Below, piece after piece: positions 8,936 to 18,096 of a stretch of DNA of 64,000 nucleotides. The notes below the pieces were generated by a model. That model was not told where the DNA came from. It ran no database searches and worked only from the letters and a program-made list of their open reading frames with translations. The stretch is taken from NCBI GenBank assembly GCA_964627935.1, contig CAZVLB010000013.1, positions 87,437-151,436 on the forward strand, given 5' to 3'. The stretch is from JAABVY01 sp964627935. Its GTDB lineage: Bacteria; Zixibacteria; MSB-5A5; JAABVY01. The stretch's first letter is position 1. Each line of letters begins with the position of its first letter. The translations under genes and the position numbers were made by a program.

Positions 8936-8964
8936 TTGACAAAGCGTATTCTTTAATATTATAT
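8936..8964 (+). promoter_or_regulatory. Promoter before nadK, probably giving a leaderless mRNA
   Basis: TTGACA (8936-8941), 17 bp, then TTATAT (8959-8964). A start site about seven bases later falls at or next to the ATG at 8973. No ribosome site lies between, which points to a leaderless or nearly leaderless transcript. Confidence 0.55.
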
Positions 8965-8972
8965 GATCAGCT

Positions 8973-9839
8973 ATGGTACTCGGAGTGCTGGCAAATATAA
9001 ACAGGCCCCATGCCCGTTCGGTGGTCGAGCGGGTGATCAGATGGTGCCGTTCCAACGATCAGGAATTTTACCTGGCTGAGGATCTGGGGCAGATATCATC
9101 GGAGAAACTGCCGACCCTGGCCGATCGGGAGCTGGTGGATAAATGCGATTATCTGCTGGCCATGGGCGGGGATGGCACGATGCTGGCCACTGCTCGGCTG
9201 GTGGGCAAAAGCGAAGTGCCGATTCTGGGAATCAATATCGGCAGCCTGGGTTTTCTGACCGAACAGACCCCGGCCGACCTCGAGAGCAGTTTGAAAAGGC
9301 TTCAGGACCATAATTTCGAGATCGAAAAGCGCATAGTCCTGAAAGCCGAGTTGAATGACATGAGCTTCTTTGCCATGAATGATTTCGTGGTCGATAAGGG
9401 GCGGATTTCACGCATGATTTCTCTCAGCCTGGCGGCCAATGGTGATTATATTTGTTCCTATAACGCCGATGGTTTGATTGTCTCCAGTCCGACCGGATCG
9501 ACAGCCTATTCGCTGGCCGTGGGCGGACCGATTTTGAATCCGCTGATGCAGGCCATGATCGCCTCACCGATAGCGCCTCATTCTCTGGCCTCACGGCCGC
9601 TGATTTTTCCCGCTGATGATGTGCTCGAGGTTAAGGTGGAATTCTGCCACAAAAACGCTATCCTGACCGCCGATGGCCAGGTGGATACCGATGTGGCTGT
9701 GGGTGAGACGGTGAAAATCATGATTGCCGATCATCATGTGCGCCTGATCCGTTTCCCGGAGAACTCATTCTATTCGGTACTGCGCTCCAAACTACACTGG
9801 GGAGTCCTGCCAAAAACTTCCAACAGCAACAACAACTAA
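8973..9839 (+). CDS. nadK: NAD kinase
   Basis: 288 residues. The diagnostic motifs are MGGDGTMLATAR (the GGDGT nucleotide loop, near residue 64), FFAMNDFVVDKG (NE/ND motif) and SPTGSTAYSLAVGGPIL (substrate loop). It phosphorylates NAD to NADP, usually with ATP or polyphosphate, in the cytoplasm. LTADGQVDTDVAVG near the C-terminus is the conserved C-terminal beta region. The gene is separated from ispA by 84 bp containing its own promoter. Confidence 0.97.
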   Translation: MVLGVLANINRPHARSVVERVIRWCRSNDQEFYLAEDLGQISSEKLPTLADRELVDKCDYLLAMGGDGTMLATARLVGKSEVPILGINIGSLGFLTEQTPADLESSLKRLQDHNFEIEKRIVLKAELNDMSFFAMNDFVVDKGRISRMISLSLAANGDYICSYNADGLIVSSPTGSTAYSLAVGGPILNPLMQAMIASPIAPHSLASRPLIFPADDVLEVKVEFCHKNAILTADGQVDTDVAVGETVKIMIADHHVRLIRFPENSFYSVLRSKLHWGVLPKTSNSNNN

Positions 9840-9933
9840 TTTTAAACGTTTTTTCTCGGAAAGTGTTATAATATTTGAACATCCTTGCAGGGGGAGCATC
9901 ATTGATTTATATTAGGGCATCGGGTCATTACAG

Positions 9934-12900
9934 ATGAAAAATATAACCATAAAGCCATTTGCAAAATTCCCCCTCACTTTTGTGGTCAGCCTGGTTTTTT
10001 TGCTGGCGGTTTTTTGTATTGAAGGTTTTGCCCGGGAAAGGCTGATAATCAAGGTCAAACCATCCCCGCTTGCGCAATCATCATCATTCTCAAATCTGCT
10101 GGATTCACTGGAATTCAATAAGCGAATTATAAGCGAACCTGTTTTTTCGCCGGGCACCGGCAATTCGTTGTCTCAGGGTGATGACGATTTCGGCCGCGAG
10201 CTTTATCAGACGGTGACTATTCTTGATATGGACCAGGTGGACATAATCAGGAATCTGCTGGAGGGACAGGATCTGATCGAATGGGTCGAGCCGGATATGC
10301 CGATAGAGCTTTTCGAGGTGCCCGATGATCCCCTGTTCAATCAGCAGTGGTATCATCAGAATACCGGGCAGAGCTACCCCGGAATCGACCGTTATCCGGG
10401 CAGTAATAATGATACATTGCGTATGAAAACGGGCCTGGCGGGCGCCGATATAGGCACTCCCGAGGCGCGTGATAAAGAGGGCAATACTGTCAAGCCGTTG
10501 ATAGTGATAATCGATACCGGATTGGACAAGGATCATCCCGATGTTGTCGATAACCTGTGGCACAATCCCCTGGAAATACCGGATAATGGCATCGATGATG
10601 ACCGTAATGGTTTTATCGACGACTACGAGGGCTGGGATTTTTCGGGTGACACAATTCAGTTTTTTAACCTGAGCGGCGACAATGACGCCACCGATCAGCA
10701 TGGGCACGGTACTCATGTGGCCGGAATTGCCGCGGCCGTGTCCGATAATGGTATGGGTATTGCCGGTGTGGCTTCAAATCCTGATCTTTTGGGGCTTAAG
10801 ATATTTCCGAATGCGTTTACATCGGTGGGCATGCGGGCGATTATGTATGCCACAGATATGGGCGCTGATGTGATCAATATGAGCTGGGGCAATTTTTATC
10901 CTTCGCGCGGCCTTGAAGAGGTTCTGCAATATGCATTGGAACGAAATGTCGTGCTGGTGGCGGCAATTGGCAATTTTGGCGATTCCACCGAAGCATTCCC
11001 GGCCGCCTTCGATGAAACAATAACAGTGGGCGCATCGAATTCGCTGGATCAGGTGACGTATTTTTCGTCCTATGGTTCATGGATCGATCTTGTTGCGCCG
11101 GGCCTGGATATACTCTCATTGCGCGCGGACAGCCTGGATATGTATGGCGAGCAGGGTGAACCGGATGTACGCATTATTGATGAGATGTATTATCTTTCGG
11201 ATGGCAGTTCGATGTCGGCGCCGATGGTTGCAGGAGCGGCTGCTGAAATTCTCAGCTACAGCCCGGGCATATCACCCGACAGTGTCAGGCAGATACTCAA
11301 CTCCAGTGCGACTGATATTGTCGATCCGTTTGGACTGAATGAAAATTATCCCGGTTTCGATGTGTTTTCCGGTCATGGGCGTTTGGATCTTGCCGCAGCG
11401 CTCGATCTTGTCGAGGGCCGTCTGGCAAAAATCAGCAGACCCTATCAGGGACAGCTTGTGGTCGAGGCTGTGGATATCGGCGGGACAGCTTTTTCCGAAT
11501 TCGGTGAAAGCTATACCCTCACTATTGCGCCGTTGGATAACCTCGATGATATCGATATCATTTCCAGTGGCAGTGCCGATATCCTCAATAATGATCTGGG
11601 GAGCTATAATGGCTGGGGTGAGGATGGACTTTATCGCCTGGTTCTCAGCGTGGGCCAAAATCAATATATCCAAGAGATATATTATGCCTCACAGCCGGTG
11701 ATCGAGATCAGCTCTCCTATGGATGGCGATACGATCAGCGGTGTGCTCGGTTTTCGTGGTACAGTTGCGGCGCCGGATTTTAGGCGCTGTGTTGTAACCA
11801 TGTATCCCGAACTGAATCCCTCGAATGTGGATACTGTAATAGTCAACACCGGCTTTGTGGCCGATTCATTGATCGGCGAATTCTCTGTGGGACAGGTTAA
11901 TGAAGGAAGATATATATTCACGGTAATTCTCGAAACTGACAACAATGCATATTCCGAGCAGATTTCGCTGTTTGTATCCAACGGCTTTGTGCCGGGCTTT
12001 CCGGTGCCTGCCAGGGGAATAGTAAATTATGCGCCGGCCGTATATGATGTCGACGGCAATGGTTATGATGAGGTCGTGATTACATCCAGAACCGGAGTCA
12101 GCGTCTATAATCACCTGGGCAGTTATGTGCCGGGCAGATGGAAATGGGCCGACAGCCTCGATGCCGATGGTCCGCCGGCGGTATATGATATCAATAATGA
12201 CGGCTATGGCGAAATCGGGTTTGTAACCAAACGAGGGATTCATCTGATGACCCATGACGGTTATGATATGCCCGGTTTTCCGAAAACCGTGCCGGTTAGA
12301 CGCGGACAGAACGGATTCCCGACGGTTTATTTTGCGGATATGGATAATGACGGTTACGAGGAGATCATCTACGCAAGCATGGATGGTACGGTGTATGTTT
12401 ATCGTTATGACGGCAGTTCCTATTTTGCCAGCCTGGATGGTTTCTTTGCCGAGGTTCCGGGTTTTATGATCGAGCATGTGCCGACGGTGTTTGTGGAGGA
12501 TTTTAATCGCGACGGTCAGAAGGAAATGATCGTGGTCATGGCCAATACGGTTTCGATTTTCAATACCCATAATGGTATCGAACCGGACTGGGTCGACAAG
12601 AGCCTGATTGCCGAGCTGCGCATGATCAGCGGGGCCTGTATGGCTGATTTTGATGGCGATTCATTGCTGGAACTGGGCGTTGTCGGCAGGCAGAATGAGA
12701 CCGAGTTGATTTTCTGCGCGATCATGGAGCCGGACGGCACGATGCTGGAGGGCTTTCCGAAATACTTTGACCGATTTAACTTTTTGATAAATTATCCCGC
12801 CGCGGCTGATCTCGATTTCGATGGCCAGGCGGAGCTCCTGTTCACGATATCATCATTTGATTTTGCCGAGATCTGGGTGGTCAGGTCGAATGCCAGTACA

Positions 12901-13650
12901 TGGGGACGATCCGGTGCTGTCGAGGATGAATTCCTGGCGACATTTTCCGGGACTTCGGGGCCGCCCATGGTGGCCGATATTTCCGGCGACGGCAGTTTTG
13001 ATATTATCGCCCGGCAGGGAAATTTCTTCCCGGGATCATTTTCCGAAAAAATCCACGCTTTCGATCTCGATGGAGTGCCATTGGAGGGCTGGCCGCTGTT
13101 TACATTGACCATACCGGTTCATGTCTTCTACCGGCTTCATATGCCGGTGATCGCCGATTTCGGAGTGGGAGATGAACGCGGAATGGCTGACCTGGCGGTG
13201 ACCGCCGATGATTCCTCTTTGTATGCATGGCGAATGCCGGTGCCCTATGACAGCTCGCTTCTGGGATGGACGCAGTGGGCTTATGACAGCCGCAATTCGG
13301 GCATTCTTCCGCCGACTTTTGATATGGATCCGCCCAGCCCGACCGACAGCACGGTCACACCGCCCCAGCCGGCGTCATTCGTGCTGGAACAGAATTTCCC
13401 CAATCCCTTCAATGCCGAGACGCATATCAGGTTCAGGCTGATGAGAACCAGTGATGTCAACCTGAGCGTTTATAATCTGCTGGGGCAGAAAATCAGGACG
13501 GTCATTTCCAAAGATTTAAGCCCGGGTGAACATGTGGTAGTCTGGGATGGAAGAAATGATGATGGCGATGATGTCTCAAGCGGTGTATATTTTTATCGCT
13601 TGAAAACAATAGATGGTTCTATATCGAGAAAGATGATACTATTGAAATGA
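9934..13650 (+). CDS. Secreted subtilisin-like (S8) serine protease with FG-GAP/VCBS-type propeller and type IX-like sorting domain
   Basis: 1238 residues. A signal peptide spans ~1-33 (FVVSLVFLLAVFCIEGFA), followed by a propeptide-like region to ~125. The S8 domain has D194 (VIIDTGLDKDHPD), H258 (HGHGTHVAGIAAAV) and S426 (DGSSMSAPMVAGAAA), a complete triad. Residues ~470-690 are Ig-like. About 690-1120 are repeats with DVDGNGYDEVV, DINNDGYGEIG and DMDNDGYEEII calcium-type loops, as in FG-GAP/VCBS propellers. The C-terminal ~85 residues (FVLEQNFPNPFNAETHIRF, WDGRNDDGDDVSSGVYFYRL, MILLK) form a sorting domain of the type recognised by type IX secretion. It is expected on the cell surface or outside. 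Its last four bases are the start of the next gene (ATGA), so the two are coupled. Confidence 0.93.
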   Translation: MKNITIKPFAKFPLTFVVSLVFLLAVFCIEGFARERLIIKVKPSPLAQSSSFSNLLDSLEFNKRIISEPVFSPGTGNSLSQGDDDFGRELYQTVTILDMDQVDIIRNLLEGQDLIEWVEPDMPIELFEVPDDPLFNQQWYHQNTGQSYPGIDRYPGSNNDTLRMKTGLAGADIGTPEARDKEGNTVKPLIVIIDTGLDKDHPDVVDNLWHNPLEIPDNGIDDDRNGFIDDYEGWDFSGDTIQFFNLSGDNDATDQHGHGTHVAGIAAAVSDNGMGIAGVASNPDLLGLKIFPNAFTSVGMRAIMYATDMGADVINMSWGNFYPSRGLEEVLQYALERNVVLVAAIGNFGDSTEAFPAAFDETITVGASNSLDQVTYFSSYGSWIDLVAPGLDILSLRADSLDMYGEQGEPDVRIIDEMYYLSDGSSMSAPMVAGAAAEILSYSPGISPDSVRQILNSSATDIVDPFGLNENYPGFDVFSGHGRLDLAAALDLVEGRLAKISRPYQGQLVVEAVDIGGTAFSEFGESYTLTIAPLDNLDDIDIISSGSADILNNDLGSYNGWGEDGLYRLVLSVGQNQYIQEIYYASQPVIEISSPMDGDTISGVLGFRGTVAAPDFRRCVVTMYPELNPSNVDTVIVNTGFVADSLIGEFSVGQVNEGRYIFTVILETDNNAYSEQISLFVSNGFVPGFPVPARGIVNYAPAVYDVDGNGYDEVVITSRTGVSVYNHLGSYVPGRWKWADSLDADGPPAVYDINNDGYGEIGFVTKRGIHLMTHDGYDMPGFPKTVPVRRGQNGFPTVYFADMDNDGYEEIIYASMDGTVYVYRYDGSSYFASLDGFFAEVPGFMIEHVPTVFVEDFNRDGQKEMIVVMANTVSIFNTHNGIEPDWVDKSLIAELRMISGACMADFDGDSLLELGVVGRQNETELIFCAIMEPDGTMLEGFPKYFDRFNFLINYPAAADLDFDGQAELLFTISSFDFAEIWVVRSNASTWGRSGAVEDEFLATFSGTSGPPMVADISGDGSFDIIARQGNFFPGSFSEKIHAFDLDGVPLEGWPLFTLTIPVHVFYRLHMPVIADFGVGDERGMADLAVTADDSSLYAWRMPVPYDSSLLGWTQWAYDSRNSGILPPTFDMDPPSPTDSTVTPPQPASFVLEQNFPNPFNAETHIRFRLMRTSDVNLSVYNLLGQKIRTVISKDLSPGEHVVVWDGRNDDGDDVSSGVYFYRLKTIDGSISRKMILLK

Positions 13651-15863
13651 TTGAAATGGTAATGAGGCCCGTAAGTTTTAAAAAACAAACCATGATCGGA
13701 CTTGCTGCGGTTCTGATAATTTTTGCCGCTGTGTTTTGTCCGGCGCCTGCGAATGCTCAATCGGATGATATGGATCCGCTGAGCTTTATGAGCAGCCATT
13801 TATGGCGGGGTGTGAATGATATTGTACCCGATGAGGATGTGCTGTTCGTGATCTATAAATCCGGGCTGGCGGTGGTCAGGCCATTGGATGCATTTACGCG
13901 CATCGATACGCTGGCGCTGTTGCCGCTGGATCATCAGTATCAGGATGGTCTCGTGCTGGAGGATGAGCTTCTACTTTATAGTATTGATGGCAGGGTGGCA
14001 TTTGTGTCGATTTCCGAACGCGCAAATCCCCGGCTGACCGCCGAACTGGAACTGGAATCGGATTTTATTGACCTGGCCGTGGTGAATTCATTCATTTTTG
14101 TGGCACGTGGTTTTGATGGCACCGATGTATATGACATATCCGATCGCAGTGAGGCCATCATGATCGGCAATCTTCTGGATGCGGCTCATACTGTGGCTGT
14201 TGAGAGGTGCGGGCAGTATCTTTATGTGGTCGATGACTATAATGGCATTTTTGTATATGAAGTCACAGATACCGAAATATCACTTCGGGTCAAGAAACTG
14301 TTTGAGAAGCAGCTTATGGATGTGGCCTGCATGGATACGATTGCCTATGGCGCCAACAATGAGGGCGGTACGGTTATCCTCGATATCTCCGATCCAGTTG
14401 CGCCGCAGGTTGTCAGGACCTATGAAACTCCCACTTATGTCACTGCTGTGTCGGCGCAGGATGGCTATATATTTGCATCAGATGTTTACGGTAACGCCGA
14501 AGTGTATCATCCGGATTCCTCGCAGATGATCGCCTATATCGAAAACGCCCTGATTACCAAGTCACCAGAGCTTTATGAAGACATTTATGGAAAATTTCTT
14601 GTGTCTGTTGATTCGGGCGGGGCCTGTGTTGTTTTCAGGACAGATGATGACTGGGGAATCAAGCATATATTGAGATTTGGGGGCGGGGCTCAATTCGCGA
14701 AGTTCGGGGTTGTCGATGATGTAGTTTATGTGGCCAATGATCCGGAGAAAGTGAAGCTGCTTCGTGTCAGGCCGGATGGCAGGTTTATTGAGCTGGAACC
14801 ATTATCGGTTTATGCGGCCGATCTTGACCGTCTGGACAATTGGATGATAACGGCGGATACCATGAACGGACTCCTGCAGGTTCATGATATAGTTAGTTCG
14901 TCATGGCTGCAGTTACAGGTCGGATATGATATCTACTGGCCGTTGTTTAAAATAGAAGCGCGTGATGAAGAGGAAAGCCGAATCTATGTGGCAAGCCTGG
15001 GAGAGGAAACAACTTATATCCTGGGTCTCCGATTAGAGATGCCGCTTTTATTCTTCAGCACACGAGTATTCGAGTTTGAACATCCGCAGGCATTGGCATT
15101 TTATGGAGATAATCAATTTATCATGGCCGGTGACGGCAATCATGGTGGAATTTTTGAATTGACCGATCCGGCCATGGCATCGGGTATTTTCGAGTGGCAG
15201 GACTCGGTGACGCAGATTTATTTGTATGGGGATTCGATTTTGACGGCCGGGAGTTCCGGTTTGAATGTGTATGCCATTGAAAATAATATGGCGCTGGCCA
15301 CAGGTGAGGAATTGCTGATCGATGGCGGTATAAATCAATTTGTAATCGACCGTACCAATCTTCCCGTCAAGCTCTATTGTGCGGCCGGGGAGAATGGTAT
15401 TTATGTAATAGATGAAGAAAGCTTCAGCCTGCTTCAGCATATTCAGACCCCGGGGTATGCTGAGCATGTGGACAGGGTCGACAGTCTTCTGGTGGTTTCC
15501 GACCGTAACGGTGTTCTGGTATACAAGATTAATACCGCGCTTGTCGATGAGCCTGTTCCGGAAGGGAGCGTCAATATTCCGGATCAGATTGTCAAAAACT
15601 ATCCCAATCCATTTAATCAGTCAACACGCATCGATCTGGATTTGTCTGAAATTGAAAGCACATCACATCTTGAGATAGACATCTACAACGGCCTGGGGCG
15701 CAGGGTTCGCACGCTGATTCATGAAAATGTAATTCCGGGGCAGTATTCATTTGAATGGGACGGCCGTGATGATAATGGTTCCGAGCTTGCCAGCGGGCTG
15801 TACTTCTGCCGGATTAAGGCCGGAGCAGAAGAATTCTCATTGAAAATGCTGTTACTGAAATAA
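13647..15863 (+). CDS. Secreted LVIVD-repeat propeller protein with type IX-like sorting domain
   Basis: 738 residues with a signal peptide (MIGLAAVLIIFAAVFCPAPANA, near 16-38 in parts). Repeats of the LVIVD type fill ~50-640: FIFVARGFDGTDVYDISDR, QYLYVVDDYNGIFVYEVTD and GGTVILDISDPVAPQVVRTY. These form beta-propeller surface proteins. The C-terminus carries NYPNPFNQSTRIDLDL, NGLGRRVRTLI, WDGRDDNGSELASGLYFCRI and ends MLLLK, the same sorting domain as the preceding protease. The ATG overlaps that protease's stop by four bases, so the two are likely made in a fixed ratio and exported together. No catalytic motif was seen. Confidence 0.88.
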   Translation: MIEMVMRPVSFKKQTMIGLAAVLIIFAAVFCPAPANAQSDDMDPLSFMSSHLWRGVNDIVPDEDVLFVIYKSGLAVVRPLDAFTRIDTLALLPLDHQYQDGLVLEDELLLYSIDGRVAFVSISERANPRLTAELELESDFIDLAVVNSFIFVARGFDGTDVYDISDRSEAIMIGNLLDAAHTVAVERCGQYLYVVDDYNGIFVYEVTDTEISLRVKKLFEKQLMDVACMDTIAYGANNEGGTVILDISDPVAPQVVRTYETPTYVTAVSAQDGYIFASDVYGNAEVYHPDSSQMIAYIENALITKSPELYEDIYGKFLVSVDSGGACVVFRTDDDWGIKHILRFGGGAQFAKFGVVDDVVYVANDPEKVKLLRVRPDGRFIELEPLSVYAADLDRLDNWMITADTMNGLLQVHDIVSSSWLQLQVGYDIYWPLFKIEARDEEESRIYVASLGEETTYILGLRLEMPLLFFSTRVFEFEHPQALAFYGDNQFIMAGDGNHGGIFELTDPAMASGIFEWQDSVTQIYLYGDSILTAGSSGLNVYAIENNMALATGEELLIDGGINQFVIDRTNLPVKLYCAAGENGIYVIDEESFSLLQHIQTPGYAEHVDRVDSLLVVSDRNGVLVYKINTALVDEPVPEGSVNIPDQIVKNYPNPFNQSTRIDLDLSEIESTSHLEIDIYNGLGRRVRTLIHENVIPGQYSFEWDGRDDNGSELASGLYFCRIKAGAEEFSLKMLLLK

Positions 15864-15919
15864 GCGCACATGAACCGTTATGCCCCCGCTTCGTACAATT
15901 ATTATGTGCCAATAAGAAA

Positions 15920-15948
15920 TTGACAATGCGCTTGAACTTTTCTAAGTT
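15920..15948 (+). promoter_or_regulatory. Promoter before the small exported protein gene
   Basis: TTGACA (15920-15925), 17 bp, TAAGTT (15943-15948). A strong GGAGGAGG ribosome site lies at 15959-15966, just ahead of the ATG at 15970. Confidence 0.5.
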
Positions 15949-15969
15949 AAAATAAATGGGAGGAGGCTC

Positions 15970-16629
15970 ATGAAAAGGCGTATAATGGCTCTGGCTGTAT
16001 CCCTGATTTTGCTGTTTGCTTCCAGCCTGCTGGCCGATAAGGCCGGGGAGGTGATTGGCGACACCCTGTATAAAGACCTCGGTTATGGATTTACAATCAC
16101 TCTGGAAAAGGGCTGGGAAGTAGGCAAGATTAAGAAGGATAAAGATAAGTTTCGGGTAGCGATCAAGAAAAAAAGCCCGGTAATTCCGCAGAAATATCAG
16201 GAAAATCCGGCTTACTTCACGGCACCTCGTCTGACAATCCTTGTGGACAGCACAGCTGTTTCGATCGACAGCCTGGATACATTGATTCGCAAGCAGGAAC
16301 GCAAGGCGGATATAGTCAAGGAAGCCGTGAAATCATTTTCATTGATCCAGTTTTCCGAGCATCGTCCGGAATTCAACCCCTCGATGCGGTTCAAGGTGGG
16401 TGATATGCAGGGCTATTCTGTTCATGCCCGCAAATACCTGGGCTACTCCGATTATATTCGCGGTGTGATATATATCCTCAAAGATCCGCAGACTGATTTG
16501 ACATTTCTGATCGAAGCGGTCGCGGAACATGAGAGGTTCGGCTTCAATGAACGTGAATTTGAAAGAATGGTGCGTTCGATCGATTTTCCGGATGGCGAGA
16601 AACCGAAGACCGAAAAGAAACAGGAGTAA
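15970..16629 (+). CDS. Small exported protein of unknown function
   Basis: 219 residues. The signal peptide is MKRRIMALAVSLILLFASSL with a likely cut after LLA. The mature part begins with DTLYKDLGYGFTITLEKGWE, a pattern of PsbP/Mog1-like sandwich folds (DUF1795-type), though this is only a resemblance. The C-terminal tail GEKPKTEKKQE is charged. It has its own promoter and a strong ribosome site, and the next operon also starts from its own promoter. A periplasmic location is expected. No function assigned. Confidence 0.7.
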   Translation: MKRRIMALAVSLILLFASSLLADKAGEVIGDTLYKDLGYGFTITLEKGWEVGKIKKDKDKFRVAIKKKSPVIPQKYQENPAYFTAPRLTILVDSTAVSIDSLDTLIRKQERKADIVKEAVKSFSLIQFSEHRPEFNPSMRFKVGDMQGYSVHARKYLGYSDYIRGVIYILKDPQTDLTFLIEAVAEHERFGFNEREFERMVRSIDFPDGEKPKTEKKQE

Positions 16630-16640
16630 TAAATTTTTGT

Positions 16641-16669
16641 TTGACAGCCGGAACTCAAAACCATAGAAT
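16641..16669 (+). promoter_or_regulatory. Promoter of the LapA-TPR-SPOR operon
   Basis: TTGACA (16641-16646), 17 bp, TAGAAT (16664-16669), 27 bp before the ATG at 16696. An AAAAGG ribosome site sits between. Among the best consensus matches in the window. Confidence 0.65.
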
Positions 16670-16695
16670 GATAAAAACTTAACGGGAAAAGGCTT

Positions 16696-17037
16696 ATGTG
16701 GCTTGTTAGACTGTTACTTTTCATTATTGCAGTTATCGTACTTGTGGGGTTTATCCTTTTGAATCCGAATGAGCGGGTCAATGTCGATCTGTACTGGGCC
16801 GAGTATGTTCAGGTACCATTGACATTCGTGGCATTCATTGCTTTCGCGGTGGGAATGTTCGTATCATTTTTGTACTCGGTGTTCTACTTTATCAGGATAG
16901 CGGGCGAAATCCGCGAAAAGAATCGTCAGATCAGGCAACTCGAGGTGGAGCTGTCGGCCCTGCGTAACCGTTCGCTGGAGGATCTGGATGAACCGTCCCG
17001 GGAAGATGAAGAGGCCCCGGTCGAGAAGGAGGAGTAG
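16696..17037 (+). CDS. LapA-domain (DUF1049) inner membrane protein
   Basis: 113 residues. Two membrane segments (about 1-23, MWLVRLLLFIIAVIVLVGFI, and about 38-62, LTFVAFIAFAVGMFVSFLYS) are separated by NPNERVNVDLYWAEYVQVPL, the layout of the LapA domain. After the second segment comes a coiled-coil stretch (EKNRQIRQLEVELSALRN) and an acidic tail. In proteobacteria LapA works with LapB (a TPR membrane protein) in controlling LPS synthesis. Here it lies 3 bp before an anchored TPR protein, so a LapA/LapB-like pair is a reasonable inference. Confidence 0.85.
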   Translation: MWLVRLLLFIIAVIVLVGFILLNPNERVNVDLYWAEYVQVPLTFVAFIAFAVGMFVSFLYSVFYFIRIAGEIREKNRQIRQLEVELSALRNRSLEDLDEPSREDEEAPVEKEE

Positions 17038-17040
17038 GCT

Positions 17041-18090
17041 GTGCTTGAAGTTCTCTTGGTAATTCTGTTAATACTGGTGGTGGCGCTGATCGGTGTTGTC
17101 TACTACCTTTACAAAACGGCTCCCAGGGCTAAATTGTCGCCGCATGAGACCTATCTGGAGGCACTCAAGGCGCTTCTGAATAATGACAGGACCACGGCCT
17201 ACCTGCGTTTGAAAGAAACGGTCATGGCCGATACATCCAATATCGACGCCTATTTACGCCTGACAAATTTATTGCGGGGGCAGGGCAAGGCCCGCAAGGC
17301 TCTGCAGATAGATTCAGATTTAAACCTGAGACAGAATCTCTCCACATATCAGAGGGGCGAAGTGCTGATTTCTCTGGCCGAGGATTATCTCGCGCTGGCG
17401 CAGTATGATGCGGCCGAGAAGACACTGGAACAGCTCAGGTCCCTTCCTGACCGCAAGGCCCTGGCGACCGGAAAGCTGGTCAAGCTGTTCGCCATGAAAA
17501 AGGACTGGCATAAAGCCTACGATCTGCAGAATGAATATCTGAAACTGCAGAAAATAGATGACAAGAGCTCACTGGCCGAATTCAAGCTTAAACATGGCCA
17601 TGAACTCCAGGAAAAGGGCAAGTATCATGATGCCCGGGTGGAATATCGCTCCGCCCTGAAACATGATCCGCGTCTGGCCGAGGCGGTGATTGCGATCGGC
17701 GATTCCTATGAAAAGCAGGATCGTCCCGAGGATGCGGTCAAAGCCTGGCGGGGAATTATCGATGTCGATGCCTCCCGTGCCGGCCAGGTATTCAACAGAA
17801 TTCAGAAAGTTCTCTTCGATCTGGGGCAGTATTCCGAGATCGAGGAATTTTATAATCAGGTCCTGGACAAGGATCCGCGCAACCTTCATGCTCTCCTGGG
17901 GCTGGCGACGCTGGCCGAGAAGAGAGGCGAGGGCACGTTGGCAGAGGATTATTATAATCAGGCGCTGGAAATCGATCCGGATTATATGCCCGCACTTCTG
18001 GGGCTTATCCGCTTCTATCAGCGTCAGCAGCGTACCGATGATGCGGCGCGGGTTATCAATCAGACGGCCCAGGCCTTACTCCATTTTTAA
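17041..18090 (+). CDS. Membrane-anchored TPR protein (LapB/YciM-like by context)
   Basis: 349 residues from GTG at 17041, preceded by an AAGGAGGAG ribosome site inside the end of the LapA gene. One N-terminal membrane segment (LEVLLVILLILVVALIGVVYYLY) is followed by TPR units across ~40-345 (DTSNIDAYLRLTNLLRGQGK, YDAAEKTLEQLRSLPD, RDVEYRSALKHDPRLAEAV-like, GTLAEDYYNQALEIDPDYMP). LapB of enterobacteria has this layout plus a C-terminal rubredoxin-type zinc ribbon; no CxxC pair is seen here, so it is LapB-like only in part. It may act as a scaffold for envelope assembly with LapA. Confidence 0.82.
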   Translation: MLEVLLVILLILVVALIGVVYYLYKTAPRAKLSPHETYLEALKALLNNDRTTAYLRLKETVMADTSNIDAYLRLTNLLRGQGKARKALQIDSDLNLRQNLSTYQRGEVLISLAEDYLALAQYDAAEKTLEQLRSLPDRKALATGKLVKLFAMKKDWHKAYDLQNEYLKLQKIDDKSSLAEFKLKHGHELQEKGKYHDARVEYRSALKHDPRLAEAVIAIGDSYEKQDRPEDAVKAWRGIIDVDASRAGQVFNRIQKVLFDLGQYSEIEEFYNQVLDKDPRNLHALLGLATLAEKRGEGTLAEDYYNQALEIDPDYMPALLGLIRFYQRQQRTDDAARVINQTAQALLHF

Positions 18091-18096
18091 TACGCC

